Below are positions 38,825-46,695 of a stretch of DNA of 46,915 nt, piece after piece. The number at the start of each line of letters is the position of its first letter. Positions within the stretch are counted from its first letter, which is position 1. This DNA is from a virus, in IMG/VR virus record IMGVR_UViG_3300009177_000055, positions 1 through 46,915 of that record; one strand, given 5' to 3'. The notes under the pieces are model-generated. The model was not told the DNA's origin, searched no databases, and saw only the letters and a program-made list of their open reading frames with translations. The translations under genes were made by a program, and so were the position numbers.

Positions 38825-39985
38825 ATGGCTCAGTCTCTTGCAGCCGGCCAGCTTGCCGCGACCGACACCGCCATCTACACCAACACCGCTCCGGCAACGG
38901 TGAGCATTGTTGATGTTGTCTTCTACAACACCAGCGGGGCGAGCACCGAAACCGTTATCGTCAAGCAACTCCTGAGCGGTGGCACGGCTCGCACCATCGC
39001 CAGGTTTTCCTTGCCACCCAATTACCAGGCCCGCGTGACTGGCATTGGTATGGGGGGCAGCGATGTGCTGTCCGCCTCGGCCAGCGATGCCACCACGGTC
39101 GATTACACGATCTGGAGCGGGTCGGGCGACTTCACCATCGGCATCTCCGACAACACCGGGGCGACCTTCAACACCAGCAGCAACGCCCTCACCGGCAACC
39201 AGGCCATCGCGGGCACGGTGACGATTACCTCGACTTCGGCTGTGGCGTTGACCGCTGGCCGGCAAGGGGCAACGAACCCAGTCCTCAAGATCGACGCCAG
39301 TACCAGCAGCGTGGCAACGGGGATTCAGATCAAGGGGGCCGCCGCAGCGGGTGGTGTGGCGGTACTGGTCATCACCAGCGGGACGAATGAAAGCCTGACC
39401 ATCGATGCGGCCGGCTCCGGAACCATCTCGCTCAACGCAGTGAGTGGAACCGGCAACGTCATTCTCGGCGATGCGATCAACGTACAGTCCGGGACCACGA
39501 CGGGAAGCAAAATCGGGACAACTACCCTGCAAAAACTGGCATTCTGGAATGCCACCCCGATTGTGCAGCCCGCCAACACCGTGGACTATGTTACGATGCT
39601 GGTCAACCTGGGCTTGCGAGCCTCGGGTGGCACGGCCGGGGCAACCTTCCCCGGAGCCCTGTCCTGTGCAGCCCTGACCGCGACCTCGGTAGTTGGCACG
39701 GGCACGGTGGCCCTTACCGGCAACATGACGATCAGCGATGCCACGAACATCATCGTGAACGCGGGCACGGGCACGAAGATTGCCACGGCGACCACGCAAA
39801 AGCTCGGGTTCTACAACGCGACTCCCGTGGTTCAGCCTGCGGCCAACACTGACACGACGACGGGAGCAGCGGGGGGAACCTCGACGGTTTACCTCAACAC
39901 GACCTACACCGGCGGCGGCACAGCGGCCTACACCGTTGGCGGGGTGGTCGCAGCCCTCAAGGCCCTCGGTCTGCTGGCCCCGTGA
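38825..39985 (+). CDS. structural protein, tail- or head-fibre type
   Basis: The 386-residue protein is rich in Thr, Ala, Gly and Ser and beta-like throughout. It carries two copies of a motif near GTKIATATTQKLGFYNATPV and SKIGTTTLQKLAFWNATPIV (about residues 230 and 320), which is common in virion fibre or decoration proteins. The first 110 residues form a separate beta domain. GGGAG precedes the ATG. It probably sits on the virion surface. Confidence 0.7.
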   Translation: MAQSLAAGQLAATDTAIYTNTAPATVSIVDVVFYNTSGASTETVIVKQLLSGGTARTIARFSLPPNYQARVTGIGMGGSDVLSASASDATTVDYTIWSGSGDFTIGISDNTGATFNTSSNALTGNQAIAGTVTITSTSAVALTAGRQGATNPVLKIDASTSSVATGIQIKGAAAAGGVAVLVITSGTNESLTIDAAGSGTISLNAVSGTGNVILGDAINVQSGTTTGSKIGTTTLQKLAFWNATPIVQPANTVDYVTMLVNLGLRASGGTAGATFPGALSCAALTATSVVGTGTVALTGNMTISDATNIIVNAGTGTKIATATTQKLGFYNATPVVQPAANTDTTTGAAGGTSTVYLNTTYTGGGTAAYTVGGVVAALKALGLLAP

Positions 39986-40021
39986 GTCTTTCCCATGCCC
40001 CTGTTTGATGAGGAGCGATTT

Positions 40022-40819
40022 GTGAGCACCCAACCCCATGTGTTCGTTGGCCTTCCCAGTCGCCCTGGCGACCAGATCGCGGCTGGGCTCCTGACGGCGA
40101 CGCACAACATGGGGGGAGGGCTTTCCTCCCAGCTTCAGGCTCGCCCCTGTTCGCTCTTGACCACGAATTTCAACCTTCTCTGGTGCGAGGCCCTGAACGC
40201 CCGCCCGAGAGTGACGCACTTCGTCATGTGTCACAGCGATGTGATTCCCGACGTTGGATGGGTCGAAACGCTGCTGAAGGAGTACCAGCACACGGGGGCG
40301 GATATCCTCTCGTGCTGCATTCCGCTCAAGGATGACCGGGGCTTGACCAGTACCGGAGTGATGAACTGGGAAACTCGCAAGATGCGGAAGTTCAGCGTGG
40401 CGGAAACGCTGAGGTTCCCTCGCTCCTTCACGGCAAGCGATGTTGGCTTCCCCGGACACGCCCTGCTGATGAACACCGGATTGTGGATCTGTGCCATCAA
40501 CAATCGCTGGGCTGAGAAGATGGTCTTCCGCCAGAAGGATGCCATCGTCCAGCAGGCAGACGGCAAGTTCCGTCCGGTGTCCGTATCGGAGGACTGGCTA
40601 TTCTCGATCGATGCCGCCCGGTTGGGGCTGCGATGCCTGGCGACCACGGCAGTCAAGATCGTGCATCAGGGCGGATTCGCCTACCCCAACTTCACCCCCT
40701 GGGGCACGGAAGAACGCGAGGATGACAGCGTTGCCGCGGTGGCCTGGGATATCAACCCCCCGGAAGCGTGGGGATGGGAGAAGGAAGCGGTTGGCTGCCC
40801 ACTGGAAACCGCAGCCTGA
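40022..40819 (+). CDS. glycosyltransferase (GT-A fold type)
   Basis: The 265-residue protein starts near STQPHVFVGLPSRPGDQIA. It has VTHFVMCHSDVIPDVGW with a DxD-like SDV, then GADILSCCIPLKDD, and a late VSEDWLFSIDAARLGL typical of GT-A enzymes. It would transfer a sugar from a nucleotide-sugar, perhaps onto virion proteins or phage DNA. The GTG 40022 has AGGAG 6 bp upstream; ATG 39995 is an alternative with a weaker site. Confidence 0.72.
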   Translation: MSTQPHVFVGLPSRPGDQIAAGLLTATHNMGGGLSSQLQARPCSLLTTNFNLLWCEALNARPRVTHFVMCHSDVIPDVGWVETLLKEYQHTGADILSCCIPLKDDRGLTSTGVMNWETRKMRKFSVAETLRFPRSFTASDVGFPGHALLMNTGLWICAINNRWAEKMVFRQKDAIVQQADGKFRPVSVSEDWLFSIDAARLGLRCLATTAVKIVHQGGFAYPNFTPWGTEEREDDSVAAVAWDINPPEAWGWEKEAVGCPLETAA

Positions 40820-40839
40820 CCACAGAGAGGACCGCAGCG

Positions 40840-41316
40840 ATGCTTTTCAACGAACTTGCCCTGCTGGTCCAGATCGCCCGCACGCAGCGAACGCAGGGGC
40901 ACCTGCTCGCCTACCTCGTCCAGTGGGTACACAGGCAGGAGAATGCGGACCGCGAAACCCTGATCGCCCTGACGCAGGATCTGCACGAGTCCCACGAGGC
41001 CCTGCAGGCGGCGATTGATGCGAACCAACCGGTATCGCCCGATCTCAAAAGAGGAGAGTCTGTCATGGCAAATCCAGTAGTCGGTAATCTCAAGGCCGAG
41101 GTGGAATCCACCATCGGCGTCATCGAATCCGCGATCAAGCTCATCAGCGGCATCGTTGACCGCATTGCCGCTGCTGTCACTGCTGCCATCGCCAACGGGG
41201 CGACGGAGGCAGAGTTGCAGCCGCTCAACGACACGCTGGCCAGCCTGAGGGCTGAAAAGGATGCTCTTGCCGCTGCCGTAGCGGCAAATCAGCCGCCCGT
41301 TGTGCCGACGCCCTGA
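40840..41316 (+). CDS. two-part structural-type protein with internal start
   Basis: The 158-residue frame has a helical N-terminal part (1-75) and a C-terminal part (76-158) that starts at ATG 41065 with AGAGGAGAG upstream. The latter (MANPVVGNLKAEVESTIGVI and following) matches a small helical phage protein I have seen on its own near structural genes. So this may be a fusion or make two products. GAGAGG lies before the first ATG. Confidence 0.6.
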   Translation: MLFNELALLVQIARTQRTQGHLLAYLVQWVHRQENADRETLIALTQDLHESHEALQAAIDANQPVSPDLKRGESVMANPVVGNLKAEVESTIGVIESAIKLISGIVDRIAAAVTAAIANGATEAELQPLNDTLASLRAEKDALAAAVAANQPPVVPTP

Positions 41317-41329
41317 ACCATCGCCTCTT

Positions 41330-41363
41330 CCCCCTCTGACCCCACAAGGGCAGAGGGGGGCCT
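41330..41363 (+). terminator. rho-independent-type terminator
   Basis: CCCCCTCTG (41330-41338) pairs perfectly with CAGAGGGGG (41351-41359), followed by GCC and TTT. The T run is short, but the stem is strong and lies in the gap between two genes. Confidence 0.6.
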
Positions 41364-41391
41364 TTGATCGCCCGAACAAGAGAGATACGCA

Positions 41392-41574
41392 ATGGACGAG
41401 AAATGGCTCGACGAACAGATCCAGGCTCTGGAGTCCCAGAAGGCCGACGCTCTCCGCACCGTCGAGCGGTGTGAGGGGGCACTCCAGCTGGGCCGCTTCG
41501 CCCTCGCACAGATCGAGCGGCGGGAGCGGGAGGCTGCTGCCGCCGTCGTGGAGACGAAGCAGGGGGGCGAGTGA
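41392..41574 (+). CDS. 60-residue coiled-coil protein
   Basis: The product is one long charged helix (WLDEQIQALESQKADALRTV and further), a probable coiled coil. AAGAGAG precedes the ATG. The stop overlaps the next start. Small coiled-coil genes near head genes can be scaffold-like, but this is not shown. Confidence 0.55.
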   Translation: MDEKWLDEQIQALESQKADALRTVERCEGALQLGRFALAQIERREREAAAAVVETKQGGE

Positions 41575-41795
41575 TGAACCCCAAAGCCGCCATCACTCCC
41601 GACGCCGTTCGCCAGGACCTGCCGCACCTGCTCGGCTTCCTGAAAGCCCTCGAAGCCGGCCTGCCCGACAGCGTGCCGGCCGATCTGCTGGGCTTGCTGG
41701 AGTCCGCCGTGAGCAACCCCCTGTCCCTGACGCTGCTGGCCTCCGCCGTGGCGAGGGGGCATGAGACGCTGAATCAGCCGCCGGTACGGAGGTAG
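41574..41795 (+). CDS. 73-residue helical protein
   Basis: The ATG at 41574 overlaps the preceding stop. The protein is helical (LPHLLGFLKALEAGLPDSVP) and has no known motif. A new ribosome-binding site for the next gene lies in its end. Confidence 0.5.
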   Translation: MNPKAAITPDAVRQDLPHLLGFLKALEAGLPDSVPADLLGLLESAVSNPLSLTLLASAVARGHETLNQPPVRR

Positions 41796-41797
41796 TC

Positions 41798-42211
41798 GTG
41801 AACCGGTTTCCCCAGAAATGCCACTCGTGCCGGCAGCAAGCCGTGCAGATGAAGCAGGTGGATTACTCCACGGTCATTCATCACGGTGGATACGCTTGGC
41901 CCATCAGCATTCCATCCATGTGGGTGCCGAAGTGTACCAAGTGCGGGGAGATCAGTCCGACCGACGAATTCAACGAGCAGGTGACCACTGCTTTGAGAAA
42001 AGCCGCTGGGCTGTTGGATGGCAGGGAGATTTACAGCCGACGGAAAGCGTGCGGGTGGAGCCAGGAACAGCTTGCCAATGCAATGGGCGTATCTCTGGAG
42101 AAGGTATCCCGCTGGGAATCTGGCGGGCAGGTCCAGACAGCAACGGAAGATTTGAGACTGAGGAATCGTTTTGCAGAGGTGGTGTCATGTCCCTTGTCCG
42201 CCGCACACTGA
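41798..42211 (+). CDS. MqsA/HigA2-like zinc and HTH regulator
   Basis: The 137-residue protein has a zinc part with CHSC (8-11) and CTKCGE (about 45-50), followed by an XRE helix-turn-helix (KACGWSQEQLANAMGVSLEK, VSRWESGG). This is the order of the MqsA antitoxin family. No toxin-like gene is beside it, so it is an orphan antitoxin or a phage regulator. GTG start with GGAGG upstream. Confidence 0.75.
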   Translation: MNRFPQKCHSCRQQAVQMKQVDYSTVIHHGGYAWPISIPSMWVPKCTKCGEISPTDEFNEQVTTALRKAAGLLDGREIYSRRKACGWSQEQLANAMGVSLEKVSRWESGGQVQTATEDLRLRNRFAEVVSCPLSAAH

Positions 42212-42727
42212 TTTCCCGTGCCGCGAGCAGCGATCCGCTGGCGATCCTGTCCGCCCGTGGAAAGTCTGCCCCGGCGGGCAAACGAAAAAAGGGGACTCCC
42301 GAAGGAGTCCCCTACCATGTTAAGTCTAGCCACGCCCTGCCTGGACGCGCCATGCCCCGCCATGCCAAGCCGGGTCGAGCTGCGTTCCCTCAAAAAGAGG
42401 GGTTGGACGATCTCCTGAAAATGCACCAGCCAGAGTACACGATTCCGACTGGTACGCCATGTCTTGCCCTGCCCCGCCAAGCCTCGCCTAGCCCCGCCCT
42501 GCCTCGCCAAGTCGTGCCCCGTTGCCTTCCGAAAGGAAAGCGTGGACGCTGCATCAGAATTGCACCGATTGGGGTACTCGATCCCAAGGGGTGCTCCGTG
42601 TCATGTCTTGGCATGCCAGGCCGTGCCAGGCCGAGCCGAGCCCTGCCTAGCCCAGACAGGTCGTGTCCGGCTCCGCTATGTTGCCTTCATCATTCCCAAG
42701 TTAGCTCTCGCCAGTTGGGAGGGATGA
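42187..42727 (+). other. repeat-module coding unit with pentanucleotide arrays and a frameshift
   Basis: An open frame from ATG 42187 contains GTPEGVPYHV and then KEGLDDLLKMHQPEYTIP, followed by TGTPC. After a 5-bp-based array (GCCnn, 42462-42524) a second copy reads KESVDAASELHRLGYSIP with RGAPC, but in the next frame, which stops at 42727. The two 23-residue units share 10 identical positions. Three GCCnn-rich arrays (about 42338-42376, 42462-42524, 42604-42660) follow the three G-x-P units. This looks like a repeated domain with simple-repeat linkers that has slipped frame. It overlaps a minus-strand terminator and the end of the leftward HNH gene, so it may be non-functional. Confidence 0.4.
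42284..42313 (-). terminator. minus-strand rho-independent terminator
   Basis: AGGGGACTCC (42290-42299) and GGAGTCCCCT (42304-42313) form a perfect 10-bp stem with a CGAA loop. Read leftward it is followed by TTTTTT. It probably ends the leftward operon that starts near 43600. Confidence 0.8.
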
Positions 42728-42977
42728 CGCCATCTCGGACGGCGTTGGCTACCATGCCCGCATGCCGAAGATCGGCACGCAAACAATGGCATCTCGGGCA
42801 GAGAACTCGCAGGTTGTTGAACTTGTTGGTTCCACGTTTGCCGCTGACGATGTGGTCAAGGTGGAACCCGCCGAATGCGACCTTGACTTTGCATCGTACG
42901 CATCGTCGCTTGTCCCGGTTCCAGACGATGAATCGCAACTGGTCCCAGACTTCACGCGGCGGACGCGATTTCGGCAT
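42690..42977 (-). CDS. HNH endonuclease
   Basis: The 95-residue protein has C26xxC29, the DHI motif at 41-43, NKFNNLRVLC (51-60) and C60xxC63-His64, a complete small HNH with its zinc site. It starts at ATG 42977, overlapping the end of the leftward gene before it by 26 bp; longer upstream starts are rejected because the HNH family starts near here. It may be a free-standing homing endonuclease or serve in packaging, as HNH proteins do in other phages. Confidence 0.85.
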   Translation of the reverse strand: MPKSRPPREVWDQLRFIVWNRDKRRCVRCKVKVAFGGFHLDHIVSGKRGTNKFNNLRVLCPRCHCLRADLRHAGMVANAVRDGVIPPNWRELTWE

Positions 42978-43566
42978 CGGGAAGCTCCTCGTAGTTGGTG
43001 ACCACGAATCGGCCCTTGCCAATCTTTCGTCCGTTGCCAAGACCCTGGAGCGTCCCCGCATCGCGAAGGACAAGCTGCATCTGCTCGCGGGAAACGATGG
43101 TCTTGTCCCACTGGATCATGAACGTGCATTCCCAGCCAGGAGAGGCTGCGAGACGGTAGCGGACGTTGCGGCCGGCGGTCGCTGGGTTGCGAACGCCATC
43201 CACGTCGATGTACACGGGGGCAGAGTACGCCTTCTTCGGCGGATCGCCATCCTTCGGCAGCGAGCGGTTGAGGTGGACAACCTGGTCCATCACGAGCAGG
43301 GTGGATACGAGAGCCGCCTGGATCGAACTGCGACCCTTCTTGATGTTCTTCGCCCCGTCACGAAGGCAGGTGAACAGGTTGGTGTCCTTGACGTAGAGCC
43401 TGCCGTTTTCATCCACCATGCAGGTGCGTTTCCACTCCGTGGGATCGTTGCCGGCAACGCCGTGCCGTTCAACGGCCTCAAGCGGAATCGCGTCTTCGCC
43501 GAATTCGTGTTGCAGCAAAGGCCGCGTACCCCGAATAGTCACCCGTGCCGTTACCAGATTTCCCAT
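42952..43566 (-). CDS. conserved protein of unknown function with GxGRxxGxGRF end
   Basis: The 204-residue protein starts at ATG 43566 with AGGAGAG upstream. Its pattern (VTIRGTRPLLQHEFG, then AGNDPTEWKRT, then NPATAGRNVRYRLAASPGWE, and finally GLGNGRKIGKGRF) is that of a family I have seen in phages and bacteria without known role. The glycine-rich end resembles the loop of RAMP-fold RNA-binding proteins, which is only a resemblance. It is the first gene of a leftward operon with the HNH gene inside a rightward virion region. Confidence 0.7.
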   Translation of the reverse strand: MGNLVTARVTIRGTRPLLQHEFGEDAIPLEAVERHGVAGNDPTEWKRTCMVDENGRLYVKDTNLFTCLRDGAKNIKKGRSSIQAALVSTLLVMDQVVHLNRSLPKDGDPPKKAYSAPVYIDVDGVRNPATAGRNVRYRLAASPGWECTFMIQWDKTIVSREQMQLVLRDAGTLQGLGNGRKIGKGRFVVTNYEELPDAEIASAA

Positions 43567-43612
43567 GTCTTGAACTCTCCTATGCCTTGTGTGTTGGTTG
43601 GCTGACGAGTGA

Positions 43613-43641
43613 AATATACCATTGCCCATAGAGTATAGCAA
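43613..43641 (-). promoter_or_regulatory. promoter of the leftward operon
   Basis: On the minus strand TTGCTA (43641-43636) and TATATT (43618-43613) are exactly 17 bp apart, about 47 bp before the ATG at 43566. The surroundings are AT-rich relative to the rest of the window. The remaining intergenic DNA up to 43767 shows nothing else clear. Confidence 0.5.
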
Positions 43642-43767
43642 ATGATCGAGACGGGGATTTGCTGAGCGAATTGGCTTGCGAGATTGAGTTGTGGCGATTG
43701 GGTGTCGTCGGGAAAGTTGCTGAGTTTTGCGAGTGATTTCCGTTCGGTGATTTGGCAGAGGTGTACA

Positions 43768-46683
43768 GTGTCTGACTATTATCCTAGCCTGATTCGGCCA
43801 TATCGGGAGATTCGCTCTCGGAATGCGTTTCACGCTGGACGCCTCGGCCATCGTGTCCCGGACGTTCTTGAGTTGCGACGGTCAAAGGGATGGGAAGCTC
43901 CTGGCCTCTCCTATCAATACGCTCCGGGAAGCTATGGGCTTGACGTTTCGCCGAACGCTCCGATTCCGGCTCCTGATTTTGATGACAAGACGATGAGCAT
44001 TCGATTTGCCTTTGCGGCAAGTCAGGGGAGGGATCGTGTCGGTGATTTCCTCGAAGTTTCCGGGATCGATTGCACGAATCATCGCTATTCGCCGGTCGGA
44101 TTTTTGGATCATGGGAGATGGTTGAAGTGGGCAATCGGTAAAACCGAGTCTCCAGATGGTAAATACACCGTGGAGATTCAGCCAGAGAAGGGCCTGGCCG
44201 TTTGTCAGTTGTACCTTAGCCAGTCATTGCCGGAAGCGAAGCAGGCATACCTCTTGTACAAGGAGGGGATTTATCGGGCGGGCTCGATCGGCTACAGACC
44301 TTTGAAGGTAAGGCCTCTAAAAGCAGATCCGCGTAACGGCATCTTCAAGCCGGGAGTATTCCTCGAAAAAGTGGATCTTTTGGAAGTGACATTGTGCGGA
44401 ATGCCGATTAACCCTGACGCCGTCCGCAAGGCCATCGCAGGCACCTGGGAGGGGAAATCTCTCATGGACTGCTTCCGGGCATCCCTGGAACCCTTCCGCC
44501 CCGGCAAGAGTGCCTGCGTGCGAGGGGGCTGGGAGCCTCACCGGGAACTGGTGTGGAAGCAGAAGGACGCCGCCGGCCCTGCCATGTCCGCCTCGAATCA
44601 GGCCACGGGCGGGGCGTTTGTGCCTCCCCCGGCGTTCGGTCCGGGGATCAAGCTGAAGCGACCCCGGCGAGCCCTGATGCGAAAGCGGATGGGGATGAAG
44701 TCGGTCGAATTCGACGAGGCCAAGCATCCCCGCGACCACGGCAAGTTTGCCTCCTCGCCCGGTGCCGAGGGGGAAGAGGAAACGGAACCTGCCGCCAAGA
44801 AGGAGTCCTCTACCGAGGCGAAGACGGAGCATGAGGCAGCCCTGGCCGAACATGCAAAGGATCATGCAGAGTGGCAAGAGCGTTTGAAGGACCTCGATCG
44901 CCGCGACGGTGAACTTGACCTTGCCGACGCCTGGCGATGGGACCACGCTGGCCCTGCTCTGGAGTCAGCAGGGGAGGTTATCGGCAAGATCCACGAGGCC
45001 GCGAGCAAGGGCGACACCTCCCCGGAGCAAGCGGCCGAGGCCATGCACGCCGAGATCAGCAAGCTGGGAGAGGCGTTTGCCGCCCCGGAAAAGCACCTGC
45101 TGGCCGCCGGCGTGGAGGAAGAGGAACTGGCCCCGTATCGGGCCGCCGTGGAGCGGTTGGGCAAGAAACTCGCGGCTGCTGTGGACACCTACACCAGGGC
45201 CAGCACGAAGGCCAACGAGGCGGCGCAGGCACTGAAGGAAGCGGAGGCCAGCCCGCCTGAAGCACCGGAGTTGCCCCCAGAGCCAGCCGAGCCACCCGGG
45301 CCGGATTACAGCGGTGTGGAAAAGCCCCCACCCTATCCGTTCGCTGGCATGAAGCCGGAAGAGATCCCCGACGCGGAGTACGACGCCTGGTCGAAGCTGG
45401 ATGAGGCCCACGATGCGGCCGTGGAAAAGATCGACGCCGAGCATGAAAAGAAGGTTCTCAGGCCGTGGCAGAAGGAGCATGACCGCTGGGAGGAGAAGGT
45501 TGACCGCCTGGAAACCCAGCACGCTGCAGCCGTGGAAAAGCACGCCGCCAGGGTGGAGAAACTGACTGCTGCCGCCGAATCCGCCCGCGAGAGTCGGGAT
45601 GATGCAGCCGATACCCTGGACGGTGCGATCGGCGAAGTTGGAGGCCCCCACTCCGGTGACCGGGTTTGGTCGGTGCTGGACAAGATTGTCGGCAAACACA
45701 ATGGGATCGTGGCCAGGGAGCGGGAGAGCGAACAAGAAGACGAGCCGAAAGAACCAGAACCGGAGGTTGAAGATTCCGAAGAGGAGCCCGACACAGGCCC
45801 GCATGCCGAAATCCGCTGGAAGGAGGGCAAGTCCTTTAACGAGGGCGACCACCCCCGGGCCAACGACGGCAAGTTCGGTTCCGGAGGTGGCACGGCGACC
45901 GCCACAAAGAAACGCCCCCGCACCGGCGACGCCACGGCCAAAGTTGCCCGCGAAGCGTTCGGCCACGTCTCTGCTGCTGGCCGCAAGGCGGCAATGCGGA
46001 TTGCCCACGCAGGAGCGAGCCTGGCCAAACGCGGATACGGCGTCGCCGCGGATCATCTTGCCGCTCTCACGGCACACGTCCCCGAAGGCGTGCGGGCACC
46101 GCTTGGCAACACCTACCACGCCGTTCACGCCGTCCTCATGGCGGGCAACAAGGCCGTGCAGGCACTCGCGAAGCAGACCGCCCACGAGAAGGGGCTGAGT
46201 CCCGAACACGTTGAATCCCTCTCCCGCACGCTGGGAGCGATCGACCTGGCGTTTCAGGGTGGGGCGATGGCCGGGGCCATTGCTGCCGCGGGCCCTGCCC
46301 CGGGGCTTGCCCTTGCCTGCAAGGCGGCATCCTATGTGCCCGTGGCAAGCATTGCCTGGCTTGTCGGCTCCGCGATCAAGGACCGTACCGCCGTCCCCCA
46401 GATCAAGGCTGCCTGCAAGCTGCTCAAGGACCGCTTCCCCGATCAGATCCGGGGAGCCAGCGAGTTTGCCTGGGGTGCCATCCGACATCCGCTCACCGTG
46501 CAGGCCCACGGCCACGAGGCGGGGCACAAGGCAATGGGAGACTCGCACCTTGAGGAGTGGTCCAACCTCATCGCCGAGGGCATGGCACGGGCCAGCGATG
46601 CCGACGCCTGGCTTGCCCTGTTCTCCGTTGCCTTCGACGAAACGCACGATGTGGCCGAAGCGGTACGCATGGCCGATGAGTGA
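43768..46683 (+). CDS. prohead protease with a very long C-terminal extension
   Basis: The frame from GTG 43768 (GAGG upstream) encodes 971 residues; ATG 43993 is an alternative start. The protease domain (about 75-240) has RFAFAASQGRDRVGDFLEV, the His in FLDHGR (His115) and the Ser in AGSIGYRPL (Ser173), as in HK97-type proteases. The next part holds the motif FDEAKHPRDHGKFAS (about 315-330), then long charged coiled-coil segments, a second motif FNEGDHPRANDGKF (about 690-704), and a hydrophobic Ala-rich end. Proteases of this type are usually near 200-250 residues, so the tail may be a scaffold or an internal head protein. Confidence 0.75.
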   Translation: MSDYYPSLIRPYREIRSRNAFHAGRLGHRVPDVLELRRSKGWEAPGLSYQYAPGSYGLDVSPNAPIPAPDFDDKTMSIRFAFAASQGRDRVGDFLEVSGIDCTNHRYSPVGFLDHGRWLKWAIGKTESPDGKYTVEIQPEKGLAVCQLYLSQSLPEAKQAYLLYKEGIYRAGSIGYRPLKVRPLKADPRNGIFKPGVFLEKVDLLEVTLCGMPINPDAVRKAIAGTWEGKSLMDCFRASLEPFRPGKSACVRGGWEPHRELVWKQKDAAGPAMSASNQATGGAFVPPPAFGPGIKLKRPRRALMRKRMGMKSVEFDEAKHPRDHGKFASSPGAEGEEETEPAAKKESSTEAKTEHEAALAEHAKDHAEWQERLKDLDRRDGELDLADAWRWDHAGPALESAGEVIGKIHEAASKGDTSPEQAAEAMHAEISKLGEAFAAPEKHLLAAGVEEEELAPYRAAVERLGKKLAAAVDTYTRASTKANEAAQALKEAEASPPEAPELPPEPAEPPGPDYSGVEKPPPYPFAGMKPEEIPDAEYDAWSKLDEAHDAAVEKIDAEHEKKVLRPWQKEHDRWEEKVDRLETQHAAAVEKHAARVEKLTAAAESARESRDDAADTLDGAIGEVGGPHSGDRVWSVLDKIVGKHNGIVARERESEQEDEPKEPEPEVEDSEEEPDTGPHAEIRWKEGKSFNEGDHPRANDGKFGSGGGTATATKKRPRTGDATAKVAREAFGHVSAAGRKAAMRIAHAGASLAKRGYGVAADHLAALTAHVPEGVRAPLGNTYHAVHAVLMAGNKAVQALAKQTAHEKGLSPEHVESLSRTLGAIDLAFQGGAMAGAIAAAGPAPGLALACKAASYVPVASIAWLVGSAIKDRTAVPQIKAACKLLKDRFPDQIRGASEFAWGAIRHPLTVQAHGHEAGHKAMGDSHLEEWSNLIAEGMARASDADAWLALFSVAFDETHDVAEAVRMADE

Positions 46684-46695
46684 AGCGAGTCGGGG

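Noticed and set aside
41818-43605. A 595-codon rightward frame over the repeat region and the leftward operon.
   Set aside because: It crosses three better-supported genes, and most of its product is a shadow; only the part 42187-42727 has a repeated protein pattern.
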